A stretch of 64,000 nt of DNA from Acetilactobacillus jinshanensis_A. GTDB taxonomy: Bacteria > Bacillota > Bacilli > Lactobacillales > Lactobacillaceae. Each line of letters begins with the position of its first letter. Positions within the stretch are counted from its first letter, which is position 1. Shown one piece after another: positions 17,431 to 26,648 of this stretch. The notes under the pieces are model-generated. The model saw only the letters and a program-made list of their open reading frames with translations, was not told where the DNA came from and searched no databases. The DNA lies in NCBI GenBank assembly GCA_043289735.1, contig CP171343.1:930001-994000 (forward strand), in the 5' to 3' direction. The position numbers and the translations under genes were made by a program.

Positions 17431-18834
17431 TTATTTGCTTTGCTGTAATTTATGATATTTGGCGACTACGTCCTTGATCGAACCACAGTTACGGAAGCAA
17501 TCTTCAGGGATCTTATCATATTTACCTTCTAAGATTGCTTTACAATCCTTAACGGTTTCCTTAACCGGAACGTAACGGCCCTGTAAGCCAGTAAACTGAG
17601 TAGCAACGTAGAACGGTTGCGACAGGAAGAACTGAATTCGACGAGCTCGGTTAACAGTCTTCTTTTCATCATCAGATAATTCATCCATTCCTAAAATGGA
17701 AATGATATCTTGTAATTCATGATAACGCTGTAAGACGTGCTTAACTTCGTTGGCAACTTCATAATGTTCTTTACCAATGACTTCCGGACTCATAGCCGAT
17801 GACGTTGATGCTAACGGATCAACGGCTGGATAAATACCTTCCTGAACTAACGAACGGGTTAAGTTAGTCGTGGCATCCAAGTGGGCAAAAGTAGTAGCTG
17901 GTGCTGGGTCGGTATAATCATCGGCAGGAACGTATACGGCTTGAATGGATGTAATAGCACCCTTCTTGGTCGAAGTGATTCGTTCTTGTAACTGACCCAT
18001 TTCAGTAGCTAACGTTGGTTGATAACCAACGGCAGATGGAATTCGGCCTAACAATGCTGAAACTTCCATTCCGGCTTGAGTAAATCTGAAGATATTATCA
18101 ATAAATAATAGAACATCTTTACCCATCGCATCACGGAAGTATTCGGCAATGGTTAATCCCGTTAGTGCAACTCGCATACGTGCACCAGGCGGCTCGTTCA
18201 TTTGGCCATAGACCATGGCGGTCTTCTTTAAGACTCCGGACTTCTTCATTCCGAAGTACATTTCATTACCTTCACGAACACGTTCACCAACGCCGGTGAA
18301 GACTGAAATACCGTTATGGCCTTGGGCAATGTTATGAATTAATTCTTCAATAATGGTGGTTTTACCAACACCGGCACCACCGAACAAGCCAACTTTACCA
18401 CCACGAACGTATGGTTCTAATAAATCGATAACTTTAATACCGGTTTCTAGAACTTGGGTGGAAGTAGTTAACTCATCATAAGCTGGTGCGTGACGATGAA
18501 TTGGCCAACGCTTAGCATCAGGACCAAACTTAGGTCCACCATCAATCGGCTGACCTAAAACGTTAAAGACTCGACCTAAAGTATCGGTACCAACTGGAAC
18601 GGAAATGGAAGATTCCGTATCAATGACTTTCATGCCACGACGTAAACCATTGGTTCCGTCCATGGCAATGCATCGTACTGATCCATTACCTAATTCCAGC
18701 ATAACTTCAACGACTAAATCATCTTGACCCTTACGAACAATCTTAAGGGCATCGTTAATATCAGGTACTTTAGATTCAGGGAATTCAGCGTCGACAACTG
18801 GTCCAATAATTTGTGTAACTTTACCAGTGTTCAT
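17431..18834 (-). CDS. atpD: F1 ATP synthase subunit beta
   Basis: The catalytic subunit of F1; makes or hydrolyses ATP at the membrane. Length is 467 residues. Walker A is GGAGVGKT at about 152-159, and the family signature PAVDPLASTSS is present. In fermentative lactobacilli the enzyme mainly pumps protons out at the cost of ATP, which fits acid tolerance. The gene lies 18 bp after atpG with a good SD. The frame is intact. Confidence 0.98.
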   Translation of the reverse strand: MNTGKVTQIIGPVVDAEFPESKVPDINDALKIVRKGQDDLVVEVMLELGNGSVRCIAMDGTNGLRRGMKVIDTESSISVPVGTDTLGRVFNVLGQPIDGGPKFGPDAKRWPIHRHAPAYDELTTSTQVLETGIKVIDLLEPYVRGGKVGLFGGAGVGKTTIIEELIHNIAQGHNGISVFTGVGERVREGNEMYFGMKKSGVLKKTAMVYGQMNEPPGARMRVALTGLTIAEYFRDAMGKDVLLFIDNIFRFTQAGMEVSALLGRIPSAVGYQPTLATEMGQLQERITSTKKGAITSIQAVYVPADDYTDPAPATTFAHLDATTNLTRSLVQEGIYPAVDPLASTSSAMSPEVIGKEHYEVANEVKHVLQRYHELQDIISILGMDELSDDEKKTVNRARRIQFFLSQPFYVATQFTGLQGRYVPVKETVKDCKAILEGKYDKIPEDCFRNCGSIKDVVAKYHKLQQSK

Positions 18835-18852
18835 TACGTTAATTCCTCCTAA

Positions 18853-19764
18853 TTAGTGCTTTAAGGCTTCTTGACCACCGACGATTTCAGTCAATTCGGT
18901 AGTGATAGCAGCCTGACGAGCTCGGTTATATGCCAACTGTAACTTGGAAACCAAATCATCGGCATTATTAGAAGCAGAGCGCATCGCGTTAGAACCTGAA
19001 GCGTGTTCAGAAGTTTTACCATCTAAAATCGCACCGAAAATCAAACTTTCAACGTACTGAGGAATTACGACCTTAGCAATCGTTGATTCATCAGGTTCAA
19101 TTTCGTATTCCGGTGTAATTCTTGGAGATTCTGATGACTTTAGATTCTTACTCTTACCTTCTGCAAATGCCTTACTGTCCATTGGCAGCATTTGTTCAGC
19201 TCGGAATTTAGACACCATTTGATTTACAAAATGATCATAGCATACGTAAAGCTTACTAAAGATGTGATTCTTATACATGGTATGAATCGTACTGATAATT
19301 CCCTTAACGTCAGAATACGTAGGAATATCCGAAACGTCTAGGTTTTCATAAGCAACGTTAACACCGCGTTTCTTATAAAAATCAGCACCATTTCCACCAA
19401 CGGCAATGATTAAATAATCACTACTGTTCGGGGTATGTTTTTGAATAAAAGCGTTAGTACCCCGAATCACGTTACTGTTATAACTGCCGACCATTCCACG
19501 ATCAGAAGTTATAACCAAGTAAGCAACTTTGCCAGTCGAATGTTTCGACTTGGAATCACTTGAAGAACTGAGTTTATCTAATAAATGGGACTGGGCTAAG
19601 TGAGAAACGACCGCTTTAACTTTAGAAGCATAATCATTATACGGTTTAGTATGGTGTTTGATCCGATTCAACTTAGCAGTTGAAACCATTTCCATCGCGG
19701 TGGTGATCTGCTGAGTTCGCTTAGTAGCACCAATCCGTTCTTTAACATCTTTAGTTGATGCCAT
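18853..19764 (-). CDS. atpG: F1 ATP synthase subunit gamma
   Basis: The central rotor shaft linking the c-ring to the catalytic hexamer. Length is 303 residues. The N-terminal ERIGATKRTQQITTAMEMVSTAKL and the C-terminal ARQAAITTELTEIVGGQEAL are the expected long helices forming the coiled coil. It sits between atpA and atpD with short gaps, so it is cotranscribed. No break is seen. Confidence 0.98.
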   Translation of the reverse strand: MASTKDVKERIGATKRTQQITTAMEMVSTAKLNRIKHHTKPYNDYASKVKAVVSHLAQSHLLDKLSSSSDSKSKHSTGKVAYLVITSDRGMVGSYNSNVIRGTNAFIQKHTPNSSDYLIIAVGGNGADFYKKRGVNVAYENLDVSDIPTYSDVKGIISTIHTMYKNHIFSKLYVCYDHFVNQMVSKFRAEQMLPMDSKAFAEGKSKNLKSSESPRITPEYEIEPDESTIAKVVIPQYVESLIFGAILDGKTSEHASGSNAMRSASNNADDLVSKLQLAYNRARQAAITTELTEIVGGQEALKH

Positions 19765-19785
19765 TATTGCTCACCTTCCTTCAAG

Positions 19786-21324
19786 CTAGTTGTTTTGAGC
19801 TTGTTTCTTAGACTTCTTATTAGTAGGCTTAAAGATCTTTTCAAAATCTTTGATTGCATTGTTTAACTGGGTTTCATCCGGTAATTCACCGGTCTTAGCA
19901 ATGTGATCCAAGAGATCTTTATGATTACTGTCAAAGTAATCAAAGAGCTTATCTTGGTAAGTTAGCATATCACTAACTTTATAATCATCTAAGTAACCAT
20001 GGGTTAAGCAATACAAAATCAAGACTTGCTTTTCAACCGGTAACGGCTTATGAAGTGGCTGCTTTAATACTTCAACGGTTCGAGCACCACGGGCTAACTT
20101 AGCCTGGGTAGCGGCATCTAAATCAGAACCGAACTGCGCAAAGGCAGCTAATTCATGATAAGAAGCTAAGTCTAATCGTAAAGTACCGGCAACCTGCTTC
20201 ATAGCTTTAATTTGGGCATTACCACCAACTCGTGATACCGAAGCACCAGCATCAACGGCTGGACGAACACCTTCATAGAATGAATTAGAATCTAAGAAGA
20301 TTTGTCCATCGGTAATGGAAATAACGTTGGTTGGAATGTATGCCGAAATATCTCCGGCCTGGGTTTCAACGATCGGTAAAGCGGTCATTGAACCGCCGCC
20401 TAACTTATCGTTTAACTTAGCGGCACGTTCTAACAAACGAGAATGGGTATAGAAAATATCACCAGGATAAGCTTCACGGCCAGGTGGACGACGAAGAATT
20501 AATGATAATTCACGGTAAGCATTAGCTTGCTTAGTTAAATCATCATAAATAATCAAAACGTCTTTGCCATGGTTCATAAATTCTTCACCCATCGAAGCAC
20601 CGGCATATGGAGCAATATAAAGTAACGGAGCTGGTTCAGACGGACCGGCTGACATTACAATCGTGTAATCCATAGCACCGTACTTTTCTAAAGTGTTAAC
20701 ACAAGAACGAACGGTTGAATCTTTTTGACCAATAGCAACGTAAATACAGATTACGTTCTGGTTCTTCTGGTTCAAGATCGTATCCAAAGCAATGGACGTC
20801 TTACCAGTCTTACGGTCACCAATGATTAATTCACGTTGGCCTCGGCCAATCGGAATTAATGAATCAATGGCTTTAATTCCGGTTTGTAACGGCTGATCAA
20901 CGGCTCCACGGGCCATAATACCCGGGGCCTTCATTTCGATCGGTCGAGTTTTATCAGTATTAATCTTACCTTTACCGTCAATTGGATGTCCTAACGAATT
21001 AACGACACGGCCAATCAAAGCTTTCCCAACTGGAACGCTCATGACTTTGCCAGTTCGTTTAACGGTGTATCCTTCACGAATATGAGTAAAGTCACCTAGA
21101 ACAACGATACCAACGTTGTTACTTTCTAGGTTCAATACCATTCCGTAAACACCGTTTTGGAACTTAACCAATTCACCGGCTACGGCGTTATCTAAGCCGT
21201 GGGCACGAGCAACACCATCACCAACGTAGGTAACGACACCCGTTTCTTCCACGGAGAGCTTATTTTTATAACCTGATAGTTGTTTTTTAATTAAACCACT
21301 AATTTCTTCAGGCTTCATGCTCAT
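19786..21324 (-). CDS. atpA: F1 ATP synthase subunit alpha
   Basis: The regulatory nucleotide-binding subunit of the F1 hexamer. Walker A GDRKTGKT falls at about residues 169-176, and the conserved RPAVDAGASVSRVGG is present. The longest frame begins at 21336, but that codon is part of the AGAGGTGA SD; ATG 21324 gives 512 residues, close to the family norm. The C-terminal tail is lysine and asparagine rich. Part of the atp operon. Confidence 0.97.
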   Translation of the reverse strand: MSMKPEEISGLIKKQLSGYKNKLSVEETGVVTYVGDGVARAHGLDNAVAGELVKFQNGVYGMVLNLESNNVGIVVLGDFTHIREGYTVKRTGKVMSVPVGKALIGRVVNSLGHPIDGKGKINTDKTRPIEMKAPGIMARGAVDQPLQTGIKAIDSLIPIGRGQRELIIGDRKTGKTSIALDTILNQKNQNVICIYVAIGQKDSTVRSCVNTLEKYGAMDYTIVMSAGPSEPAPLLYIAPYAGASMGEEFMNHGKDVLIIYDDLTKQANAYRELSLILRRPPGREAYPGDIFYTHSRLLERAAKLNDKLGGGSMTALPIVETQAGDISAYIPTNVISITDGQIFLDSNSFYEGVRPAVDAGASVSRVGGNAQIKAMKQVAGTLRLDLASYHELAAFAQFGSDLDAATQAKLARGARTVEVLKQPLHKPLPVEKQVLILYCLTHGYLDDYKVSDMLTYQDKLFDYFDSNHKDLLDHIAKTGELPDETQLNNAIKDFEKIFKPTNKKSKKQAQNN

Positions 21325-21356
21325 AAACGTTTTCACCTCTTAAAAAATGCTGTTAA

Positions 21357-21899
21357 TCAATTTAACAGAAGCTGACGAACTCGATTGATTCGAGACTTAA
21401 CGCTTCCGTCAATAATAACGTTAGATGACTTAATAATTACGCCACCGATAATTCCTTGATCGACTTTACAGTTAAAGATCACTTGATTAGCGCCGGTTCG
21501 TTTCGCAAAGGCGTTCTTTAAAGCGGCAATCTGCTGATCACTAACCTTAACGGCTGTGATCAAATCAGCATGAACGATCTTATGATCTTTATCATATAAA
21601 CGTTCGAACTGATTGATCAACGCGATCATGTTATTCATTCGACCGCATTCGAAGACGACTTTAATCAAGTTCTTAACGTACTTAGAAGATACGTTATCGA
21701 TCAAAGGTTTGACTAATTTTTCTTTGTCAGCTTCCGGGAAACTAACGCTATTCAACGCAGCCAATAATTGAGGTGTTGACTTTAGAACATCTCTAACCTG
21801 AGTCAATTCCTTATATCCAGAATCTAACTCGTGGTTGGATTTTAATAATTCAAAAAGCGCTTTCGAATAACGCTTAGCAAATGTTATTTTATCTAGCAT
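21357..21899 (-). CDS. atpH: F1 ATP synthase subunit delta
   Basis: The stator subunit that ties the b dimer to the top of F1. The 180-residue protein has the family pattern FAKRYSKALFELLK near the start, a helical N-terminal domain, and the C-terminal segment GIIGGVIIKSSNVIIDGSVKSRINRVRQLL. Its start overlaps atpF by 11 bp, suggesting translational coupling. Confidence 0.97.
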   Translation of the reverse strand: MLDKITFAKRYSKALFELLKSNHELDSGYKELTQVRDVLKSTPQLLAALNSVSFPEADKEKLVKPLIDNVSSKYVKNLIKVVFECGRMNNMIALINQFERLYDKDHKIVHADLITAVKVSDQQIAALKNAFAKRTGANQVIFNCKVDQGIIGGVIIKSSNVIIDGSVKSRINRVRQLLLN

Positions 21900-22422
21900 T
21901 GCGTTTCCCCAACCCTTCGATGTAGGAATTAATCAAAGCCTTTTGATCTTCGGGCTTTAATTCTTTCTGAATAATCTTAGAAGCTATTTCAATAGACAAA
22001 TCAGCCACATCATTTTTGGTACCGGCTAAAACATCTTGACGCTGCTGCTCAATACTCTTCTGAGCATTCTTCTTTAACGTCTGAGCATCGGAATTAGCGG
22101 TATTGATGATTCGTTCACGCTGGTGTTGACCGTTATCCTTAGCATCGCTAATGATACCGGCAGCATCATCATGAGATTTATCTAAAGCAGCCTGACGCTG
22201 GTCAGCTAATTGTTTAGCCTTCTTGTTAGACTCTTCAGCGGCGTTAATGTTGTTAGTAATGTGTTCACCACGTTGCTTTAAGACCTTATACAACGGCTTC
22301 CAAGCAACTAGCTTGATTAACCACATTAGAATTAGGAATAAAACAATGTAGTAAATCATATCACCTAGGTACAAGCTTTCACTTGAGCCTACCGGTAAGC
22401 CAAATAACAAATGTGAAAGCAT
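21889..22422 (-). CDS. atpF: Fo ATP synthase subunit b
   Basis: The peripheral stalk of the ATP synthase. The 177-residue protein has one TM helix at about 24-43 followed by a long charged helix rich in Ala, Lys, Gln and Glu, which forms the b-b coiled coil. It lies between atpE and atpH; the 3' end overlaps atpH. Confidence 0.97.
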   Translation of the reverse strand: MLSHLLFGLPVGSSESLYLGDMIYYIVLFLILMWLIKLVAWKPLYKVLKQRGEHITNNINAAEESNKKAKQLADQRQAALDKSHDDAAGIISDAKDNGQHQRERIINTANSDAQTLKKNAQKSIEQQRQDVLAGTKNDVADLSIEIASKIIQKELKPEDQKALINSYIEGLGKRNAR

Positions 22423-22465
22423 CTATTGACACCTCCTTTTTTAAAGACTTGTTGAAAGAAACGAA

Positions 22466-22678
22466 TTACTTGTTCATTACAAGTAATGCAACAACGAATG
22501 CAATGATTGGCATAGCTTCAACTAGGCCAACACCAATGAACATGTTGGTACGTAATTGACCTGATAATTCTGGCTGACGAGCCATACCTTCTAACATTTT
22601 AGAGATGACGATACCATCACCGACACCACCACCGATAGCGGCACCGGCCATGGCAATTCCAGCAGCAATTGCACCCAT
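22466..22678 (-). CDS. atpE: Fo ATP synthase subunit c
   Basis: The proteolipid that forms the rotating c-ring. It is a 70-residue two-helix hairpin with a glycine-rich first helix, the polar loop ARQPEL, and the proton-carrying Glu54 in GLVEAMP. There is no sign of the extra acidic ligands that mark Na+-dependent c subunits, so proton coupling is inferred. The strong SD (AAGGAGG) fits its need for high synthesis. Confidence 0.98.
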   Translation of the reverse strand: MGAIAAGIAMAGAAIGGGVGDGIVISKMLEGMARQPELSGQLRTNMFIGVGLVEAMPIIAFVVALLVMNK

Positions 22679-22740
22679 GATATAAGTCCTCCTTATTAAA
22701 AATTCTGGGTTATTAATTATCTATTTCTAACGTTACCAAA

Positions 22741-23457
22741 TTAATCCGATAACTTCTGAGAAATATAGACAGATGACAAAATTACAAAGACGAAGGCCTG
22801 AATACTACCGATAAAGACCGAGAACCCTTGCCAGATAATTCCTAACGGAGCACCGGCAATCAAAGTCAAAGCCCCGTGTGAAAAGGCAAAGTTACCAATA
22901 ACCTTAAGTAACAATTCACCGGCAAAGATATTACCGAATAATCGTAGGCCTAAAGTTAAGAAATTAGTAAATTCACCAAAGACACTGATTGGCAACCAAA
23001 CTTTAAATGGTTTAAAGTACGTATTACTAAAGTACTTCTTGAAGCCAAATTTCATGATTCCAGCGAAGTGAGCCAGCATTAACGACATTAACGCTAACGT
23101 CAGAGTAACGACTGGATCAGAAGTTGGACTCTTAACGTAAGTTACACCATTCGGCAACTTAACTTGCAAGAGCATCCCCAACTGATTGGCAACGAAAATA
23201 AAGAAGAACAGAGTAAATGCATATAAATTAAACTTAGGTGCATCGTCTCCATTCATAGTTCCTTTAACCATACCGTTGGTAAAGTTAGCCATCCATTCAA
23301 AAACGTTTTGTTTAATCGTGGTCGGCTTAACTTGAAGATTACGCGATAAAGCGTAACCGTCGAAGAAAACGATCACAGCCGCTAAAGTACCGGCTACTAT
23401 GTTTCCAACGTTGAAGGTTAATCCAAGGAACTTAAAGGTGGAAATTGGATCTCCCAA
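22741..23457 (-). CDS. atpB: Fo ATP synthase subunit a
   Basis: The stator membrane subunit that carries the proton half-channels. The 238-residue protein has about five TM helices and the conserved block LTLGLRLFGNIFAGELLL, containing the essential arginine. The start appears to be TTG 23457, eleven bases after an AGGTGA SD; no ATG gives a sensible start. It is the first gene of the atp operon, with a predicted promoter just upstream. atpI is not present before it. Confidence 0.95.
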   Translation of the reverse strand: MGDPISTFKFLGLTFNVGNIVAGTLAAVIVFFDGYALSRNLQVKPTTIKQNVFEWMANFTNGMVKGTMNGDDAPKFNLYAFTLFFFIFVANQLGMLLQVKLPNGVTYVKSPTSDPVVTLTLALMSLMLAHFAGIMKFGFKKYFSNTYFKPFKVWLPISVFGEFTNFLTLGLRLFGNIFAGELLLKVIGNFAFSHGALTLIAGAPLGIIWQGFSVFIGSIQAFVFVILSSVYISQKLSD

Positions 23458-23497
23458 AGACCAAAAATGTCACCTCTTTTCGTTTGGCCTGATTATT

Positions 23498-23526
23498 AAT
23501 ATACACCATATATTCAATAAATGTAA
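23498..23526 (-). promoter_or_regulatory. Predicted promoter of the atp operon
   Basis: On the minus strand TTACAT (23526-23521), a 17-bp spacer and TATATT (23503-23498) lie about 40 bp before the atpB start. Confidence 0.6.
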
Positions 23527-23605
23527 TGATTTATAGCTCAGGCAGCGCTTTATAAAAACGCTACCATAGCCATTAATTCAAGCCAAAAACGAATTTAACA
23601 AAAAA

Positions 23606-23626
23606 GGCTGCTAATTACAGCAGTCC
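23606..23626 (-). terminator. Short intrinsic terminator or attenuator between prmC and atpB
   Basis: A CTGCT/AGCAG stem, extended by GG/CC with one mismatch, has a 6-nt loop and is followed by six T on the minus strand. It overlaps the mini-ORF at 23611-23628. It could end the prfA-prmC transcript or act as an attenuator for the unit that starts at the promoter 23656-23684. Confidence 0.7.
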
Positions 23627-23628
23627 AT
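23611..23628 (-). other. Five-codon mini-ORF (MDCCN) inside the terminator before atpB
   Basis: ATG at 23628 follows an AGAGGTGA SD (23644-23637) at the ideal 8-base spacing. It reads Met-Asp-Cys-Cys-Asn-stop and its codons form the 5' arm and loop of the terminator hairpin. A good promoter precedes it. It may be a leader peptide with tandem cysteine codons, or the scar of a deleted gene whose start was joined to its own terminator. Confidence 0.45.
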
Positions 23629-23655
23629 CAAAGTAGTCACCTCTTATCGGGTTTA

Positions 23656-23684
23656 ATTATATCACGACTAAAAAAATATAGTAA
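23656..23684 (-). promoter_or_regulatory. Predicted extended -10 promoter upstream of the mini-ORF
   Basis: On the minus strand TTACTA (23684-23679), a 17-bp spacer and TATAAT (23661-23656) are found, with TG one base before the -10 (TGATATAAT). It begins about 30 bp after the prmC stop. Confidence 0.65.
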
Positions 23685-23710
23685 TATGATCTGATAAATC
23701 GATTTTCATT

Positions 23711-24468
23711 CTAATTAAAAAGCTTAACAATCCGATTCTCTTCTCGAAAACCAATTTCTAAATACATAGACCCGAACGGCTTTAAATAATGCTGAAAATG
23801 ATGGGAAATTCTCTGATAAGCCGCCATCCCGTGGTGGCTTGCAAACAATGCCACGTGAGGCTCATTTCGGATCACGTCCGGTCCCATGTCAGGAATTTCA
23901 GTCTTGGAAACGTAAGGTGGGTTCGAAATGATTACATCAAAGGCATGGGCCTTAAGGCCTTGAAACAAGTCAGAATGCTGGAAATTAATCTTAACGTGAT
24001 GATCTTAGCATTCTGCTGAGCTACTTTTAATGCAGAATTTGATATATCAGTTGCGGTAACCTGCCAGGCCGGTCGCTGTAATTTTAAAGCGATCGCGATC
24101 GCCCCGCTTCCGGTTCCGATATCGACAACTCGCAAAGAACGCTCAGAGTAATCATGAAGTACCCAGTCAACTAAGCCTTCCGTTTCGGGACGCGGTATCA
24201 AAACGTGATGATTCACTCGAAAATTATAGCCATAAAACGAAGCCGTCCCAATTATGTACTGGGGCGATTCACCATCTATGTACTGTTTAATATCACGACA
24301 ATACTGACGAAAACGAGCTTCAGGCATCCGAACCGGATAGTTCATTAATAATTGGGTATTGTTCCAATTAAACCGACGCTGCATCAAATATACAGCCACA
24401 TATGGATCTAAAGAATGATGTCGTATATTTGCTTTAGCTCCCTTAATAGCTTGAAAATAAGAAGGCAT
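23711..24468 (-). pseudogene. prmC: prmC, release-factor glutamine methyltransferase, frameshifted and truncated
   Basis: PrmC methylates the GGQ glutamine of release factors. The first frame (24468-23932) has the N-terminal helical domain, IGTASFYGYNFRV, PRPETEGLVDWVL and the SAM motif VVDIGTGSGAIAIAL. The catalytic NPPYVSKTEI lies in another frame (ORF 23968-23711). One base lost near 24000 (probably an A in AAA) accounts for the switch. The protein then ends at YLEIGFREENRIVKLFN, about 30 residues short of the family C-terminus. A shift plus a truncation suggests real decay. It follows prfA with overlapping stop and start, as usual. Confidence 0.9.
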
Positions 24469-25568
24469 TACTTAGTCAACTTTTCCAACTTCTTAGCTTG
24501 ATCAGACAGAATTAACGCATCAATAATTCCTTCCAGATCACCATTCATAACCTTATCCAATTTATTAATCGTTAAATTGATTCGGTGATCGGTAACCCGA
24601 TTCTGCGGATAATTATAAGTCCGAATCCGTTCAGCTCGAGCACCGGAACCCACGGCTGATTTACGGGCTTCATCGTATTTCTTGTTTTCTTTTTCTTGAT
24701 AATAATGATAAACCCGGGATTTTAAGACTTCCATCGCTTTAATTCGGTTCTGCTGCTGGGAACGCTGATCCTGAATCGAAACCACGATGTTAGCCGGTAA
24801 ATAAGTCATCCGAACGGCGGACTGGGTCTTGTTAACGTGCTGACCACCGGCACCGGAAGCACGGAAAACATCAGTTCGAATATCTTTCGGATTGATCTTA
24901 ATCTTAAGGTTGGGCTCTTCAGGCATTACACCCACGGTCGCGGTCGACGTCTGAATTCGACCGGAAGATTCGGTCTTTGGAATTCGCTGAACCCGGTGAG
25001 CACCGTTTTCAAACTTTAATTTAGAATAAACGTTCTTCCCGGTAATCATTAAAACGATTTCGTTAAAGCCGCCGACGTCGTTTTCGTGTTTATCGATGAC
25101 CTGGACTTTCCAGCCCTGGCTTTCGGCGTAACGGGTATACATATTAAACAGATCGGCGGCGAATAAGCCACCTTCGTCACCACCGGCGGCGGCGTGGATT
25201 TCCATAATAATGTTCTTATTATCATTAGGATCCTTTGGAATCAACATTAGCTTTAATTTATGAATCGACTTAGCGCGCTTCTGGGTTAAACTAGCAATCT
25301 CGTCCTTGGTCATGTCTTCCATTTCCTGACCCAGATTTTCACCCAGCATCTGTTTATCGCCGGTGATCGCCTTGGTCAGTTTCTTATAGTGATTAAATTC
25401 AACCACCAAGCCCCGTAATTCACCGTCTTCTTTAGATAATTTGGTAAATTTTTGGGTATCTTTAATAATCTGCGGATCACTGATCAATTCGTTTAATTCA
25501 TCGTAACGATCAACCGCCGACTGTAGCTGATCAATAATCGCACGAAATTCTTTCTTTTCTTCATTCAT
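24468..25568 (-). CDS. prfA: Peptide chain release factor 1
   Basis: Recognises UAA and UAG on the ribosome and releases the peptide. Length is 366 residues from ATG 25568; an in-frame GTG 15 bp upstream lies in the GGAG SD and is unlikely. The catalytic GGQ is at about residues 241-243 in RASGAGGQHVNKTQ, and the family segments AAAGGDEGGLFAADL and GSGARAERIRTYNYPQNRVTDHR are present. It overlaps the prmC start. The expected upstream neighbour of this operon (tdk) is not seen; a serine hydrolase precedes it instead. Confidence 0.97.
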   Translation of the reverse strand: MNEEKKEFRAIIDQLQSAVDRYDELNELISDPQIIKDTQKFTKLSKEDGELRGLVVEFNHYKKLTKAITGDKQMLGENLGQEMEDMTKDEIASLTQKRAKSIHKLKLMLIPKDPNDNKNIIMEIHAAAGGDEGGLFAADLFNMYTRYAESQGWKVQVIDKHENDVGGFNEIVLMITGKNVYSKLKFENGAHRVQRIPKTESSGRIQTSTATVGVMPEEPNLKIKINPKDIRTDVFRASGAGGQHVNKTQSAVRMTYLPANIVVSIQDQRSQQQNRIKAMEVLKSRVYHYYQEKENKKYDEARKSAVGSGARAERIRTYNYPQNRVTDHRINLTINKLDKVMNGDLEGIIDALILSDQAKKLEKLTK

Positions 25569-25644
25569 TTTTAACGATTCCACTCCTTAATAACGTTAAT
25601 TATCCTTTAATAATTATAAAGGATTGCATTTTAATTGCGATAAA

Positions 25645-26613
25645 TTATTTTTCATTAATAAAAGTATTAACCACGTGTTTTCGATAACTTAAGAACGGAA
25701 TATTAGGCCGCTTCGGATGAATCCGATTAGATAAAAAGATAAAGGCTCGATGCCGTTGGGGCTGAATCGCAATTCCGGTTCCGGTATACCCGGATTGATA
25801 AATATAAAAATGAGGCTGGTGGCGAACCGCCCATCCATAAGAACGGCCTAATGATTTCTTATAAGTATGGTCGTGAAATAATTCGTTCGTCATCCGCGGC
25901 GTTAAAACGGAAGGGTCGGTTTGAGGATACAAAATGGCTTGACAATACTTTATAAGGTCACCGACGGTACTAAATAATCCCGCTGATCCACAATCGGGTC
26001 CTAAAATCTGCGCTTTGGGATCATCAGGAACACCCTTCAATAGATGGCCCTTCATAACTTCGGTTGGAACGCATCGTTGTTTATCAACGGGATTAAAACC
26101 GCTGCTACTCATCTTTAGCGGCTTTAAAACCCTCTGAGTGATCAAACGATGAATCGGTTCCCCCGTGATTCGTTTGGCAATTAAGCCTAAGAAGATAAAG
26201 TTAGTATCACTATAAACCATTTTGCGATCAAAATTCCGATTAATATGCAGATTTAAAAAGGCGGTAAGCATCTTTTTAGGTGGTAACTGGTTTCGATGCG
26301 GAATCCAACCGGAAATCCCTGAAGTATGGGTTAAAAGATGACGGATCGTAACCTGCGGATATTTCCACTCTGGCAGATATTTAGAGATTGAATCGCTAAT
26401 CTTCAGTTTATGATCCTGAGCCAGCTGCAAAATAACCGGTACCGTCCCCACTACTTTCGTGAGCGAGGCTAAATCATAAATCTGATTATCTAATAACGGC
26501 TTTCGGGAAGGAATCCATTCCCGATCACCGATTATATTCGATATGATCTGGTGATGATCGATAATAGCGTACGAAATTCCGGGAACGATTCCTTTATTAA
26601 CCATTTTTTTCAT
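25645..26613 (-). CDS. Serine hydrolase of the beta-lactamase/penicillin-binding family
   Basis: A class C beta-lactamase-like protein (EstB/PBP4* type). It has SLTK (Ser50, Lys53) as the SxxK nucleophile motif, YSDTN as the Tyr-x-Asn motif near residue 140, and a GYTGTG segment in place of the KTG box. There is no obvious signal peptide, so it is probably cytoplasmic. Length is 322 residues. The ATG 26613 lies 15 bases after AGGTGA, a long spacing; an in-frame ATT nearer to the SD might start translation. The substrate is unknown; related lactobacillar proteins are esterases or D-peptidases. Confidence 0.85.
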   Translation of the reverse strand: MKKMVNKGIVPGISYAIIDHHQIISNIIGDREWIPSRKPLLDNQIYDLASLTKVVGTVPVILQLAQDHKLKISDSISKYLPEWKYPQVTIRHLLTHTSGISGWIPHRNQLPPKKMLTAFLNLHINRNFDRKMVYSDTNFIFLGLIAKRITGEPIHRLITQRVLKPLKMSSSGFNPVDKQRCVPTEVMKGHLLKGVPDDPKAQILGPDCGSAGLFSTVGDLIKYCQAILYPQTDPSVLTPRMTNELFHDHTYKKSLGRSYGWAVRHQPHFYIYQSGYTGTGIAIQPQRHRAFIFLSNRIHPKRPNIPFLSYRKHVVNTFINEK

Positions 26614-26648
26614 GGCGTTAATCGTCTTTCACCTAAATTATGTGATTA

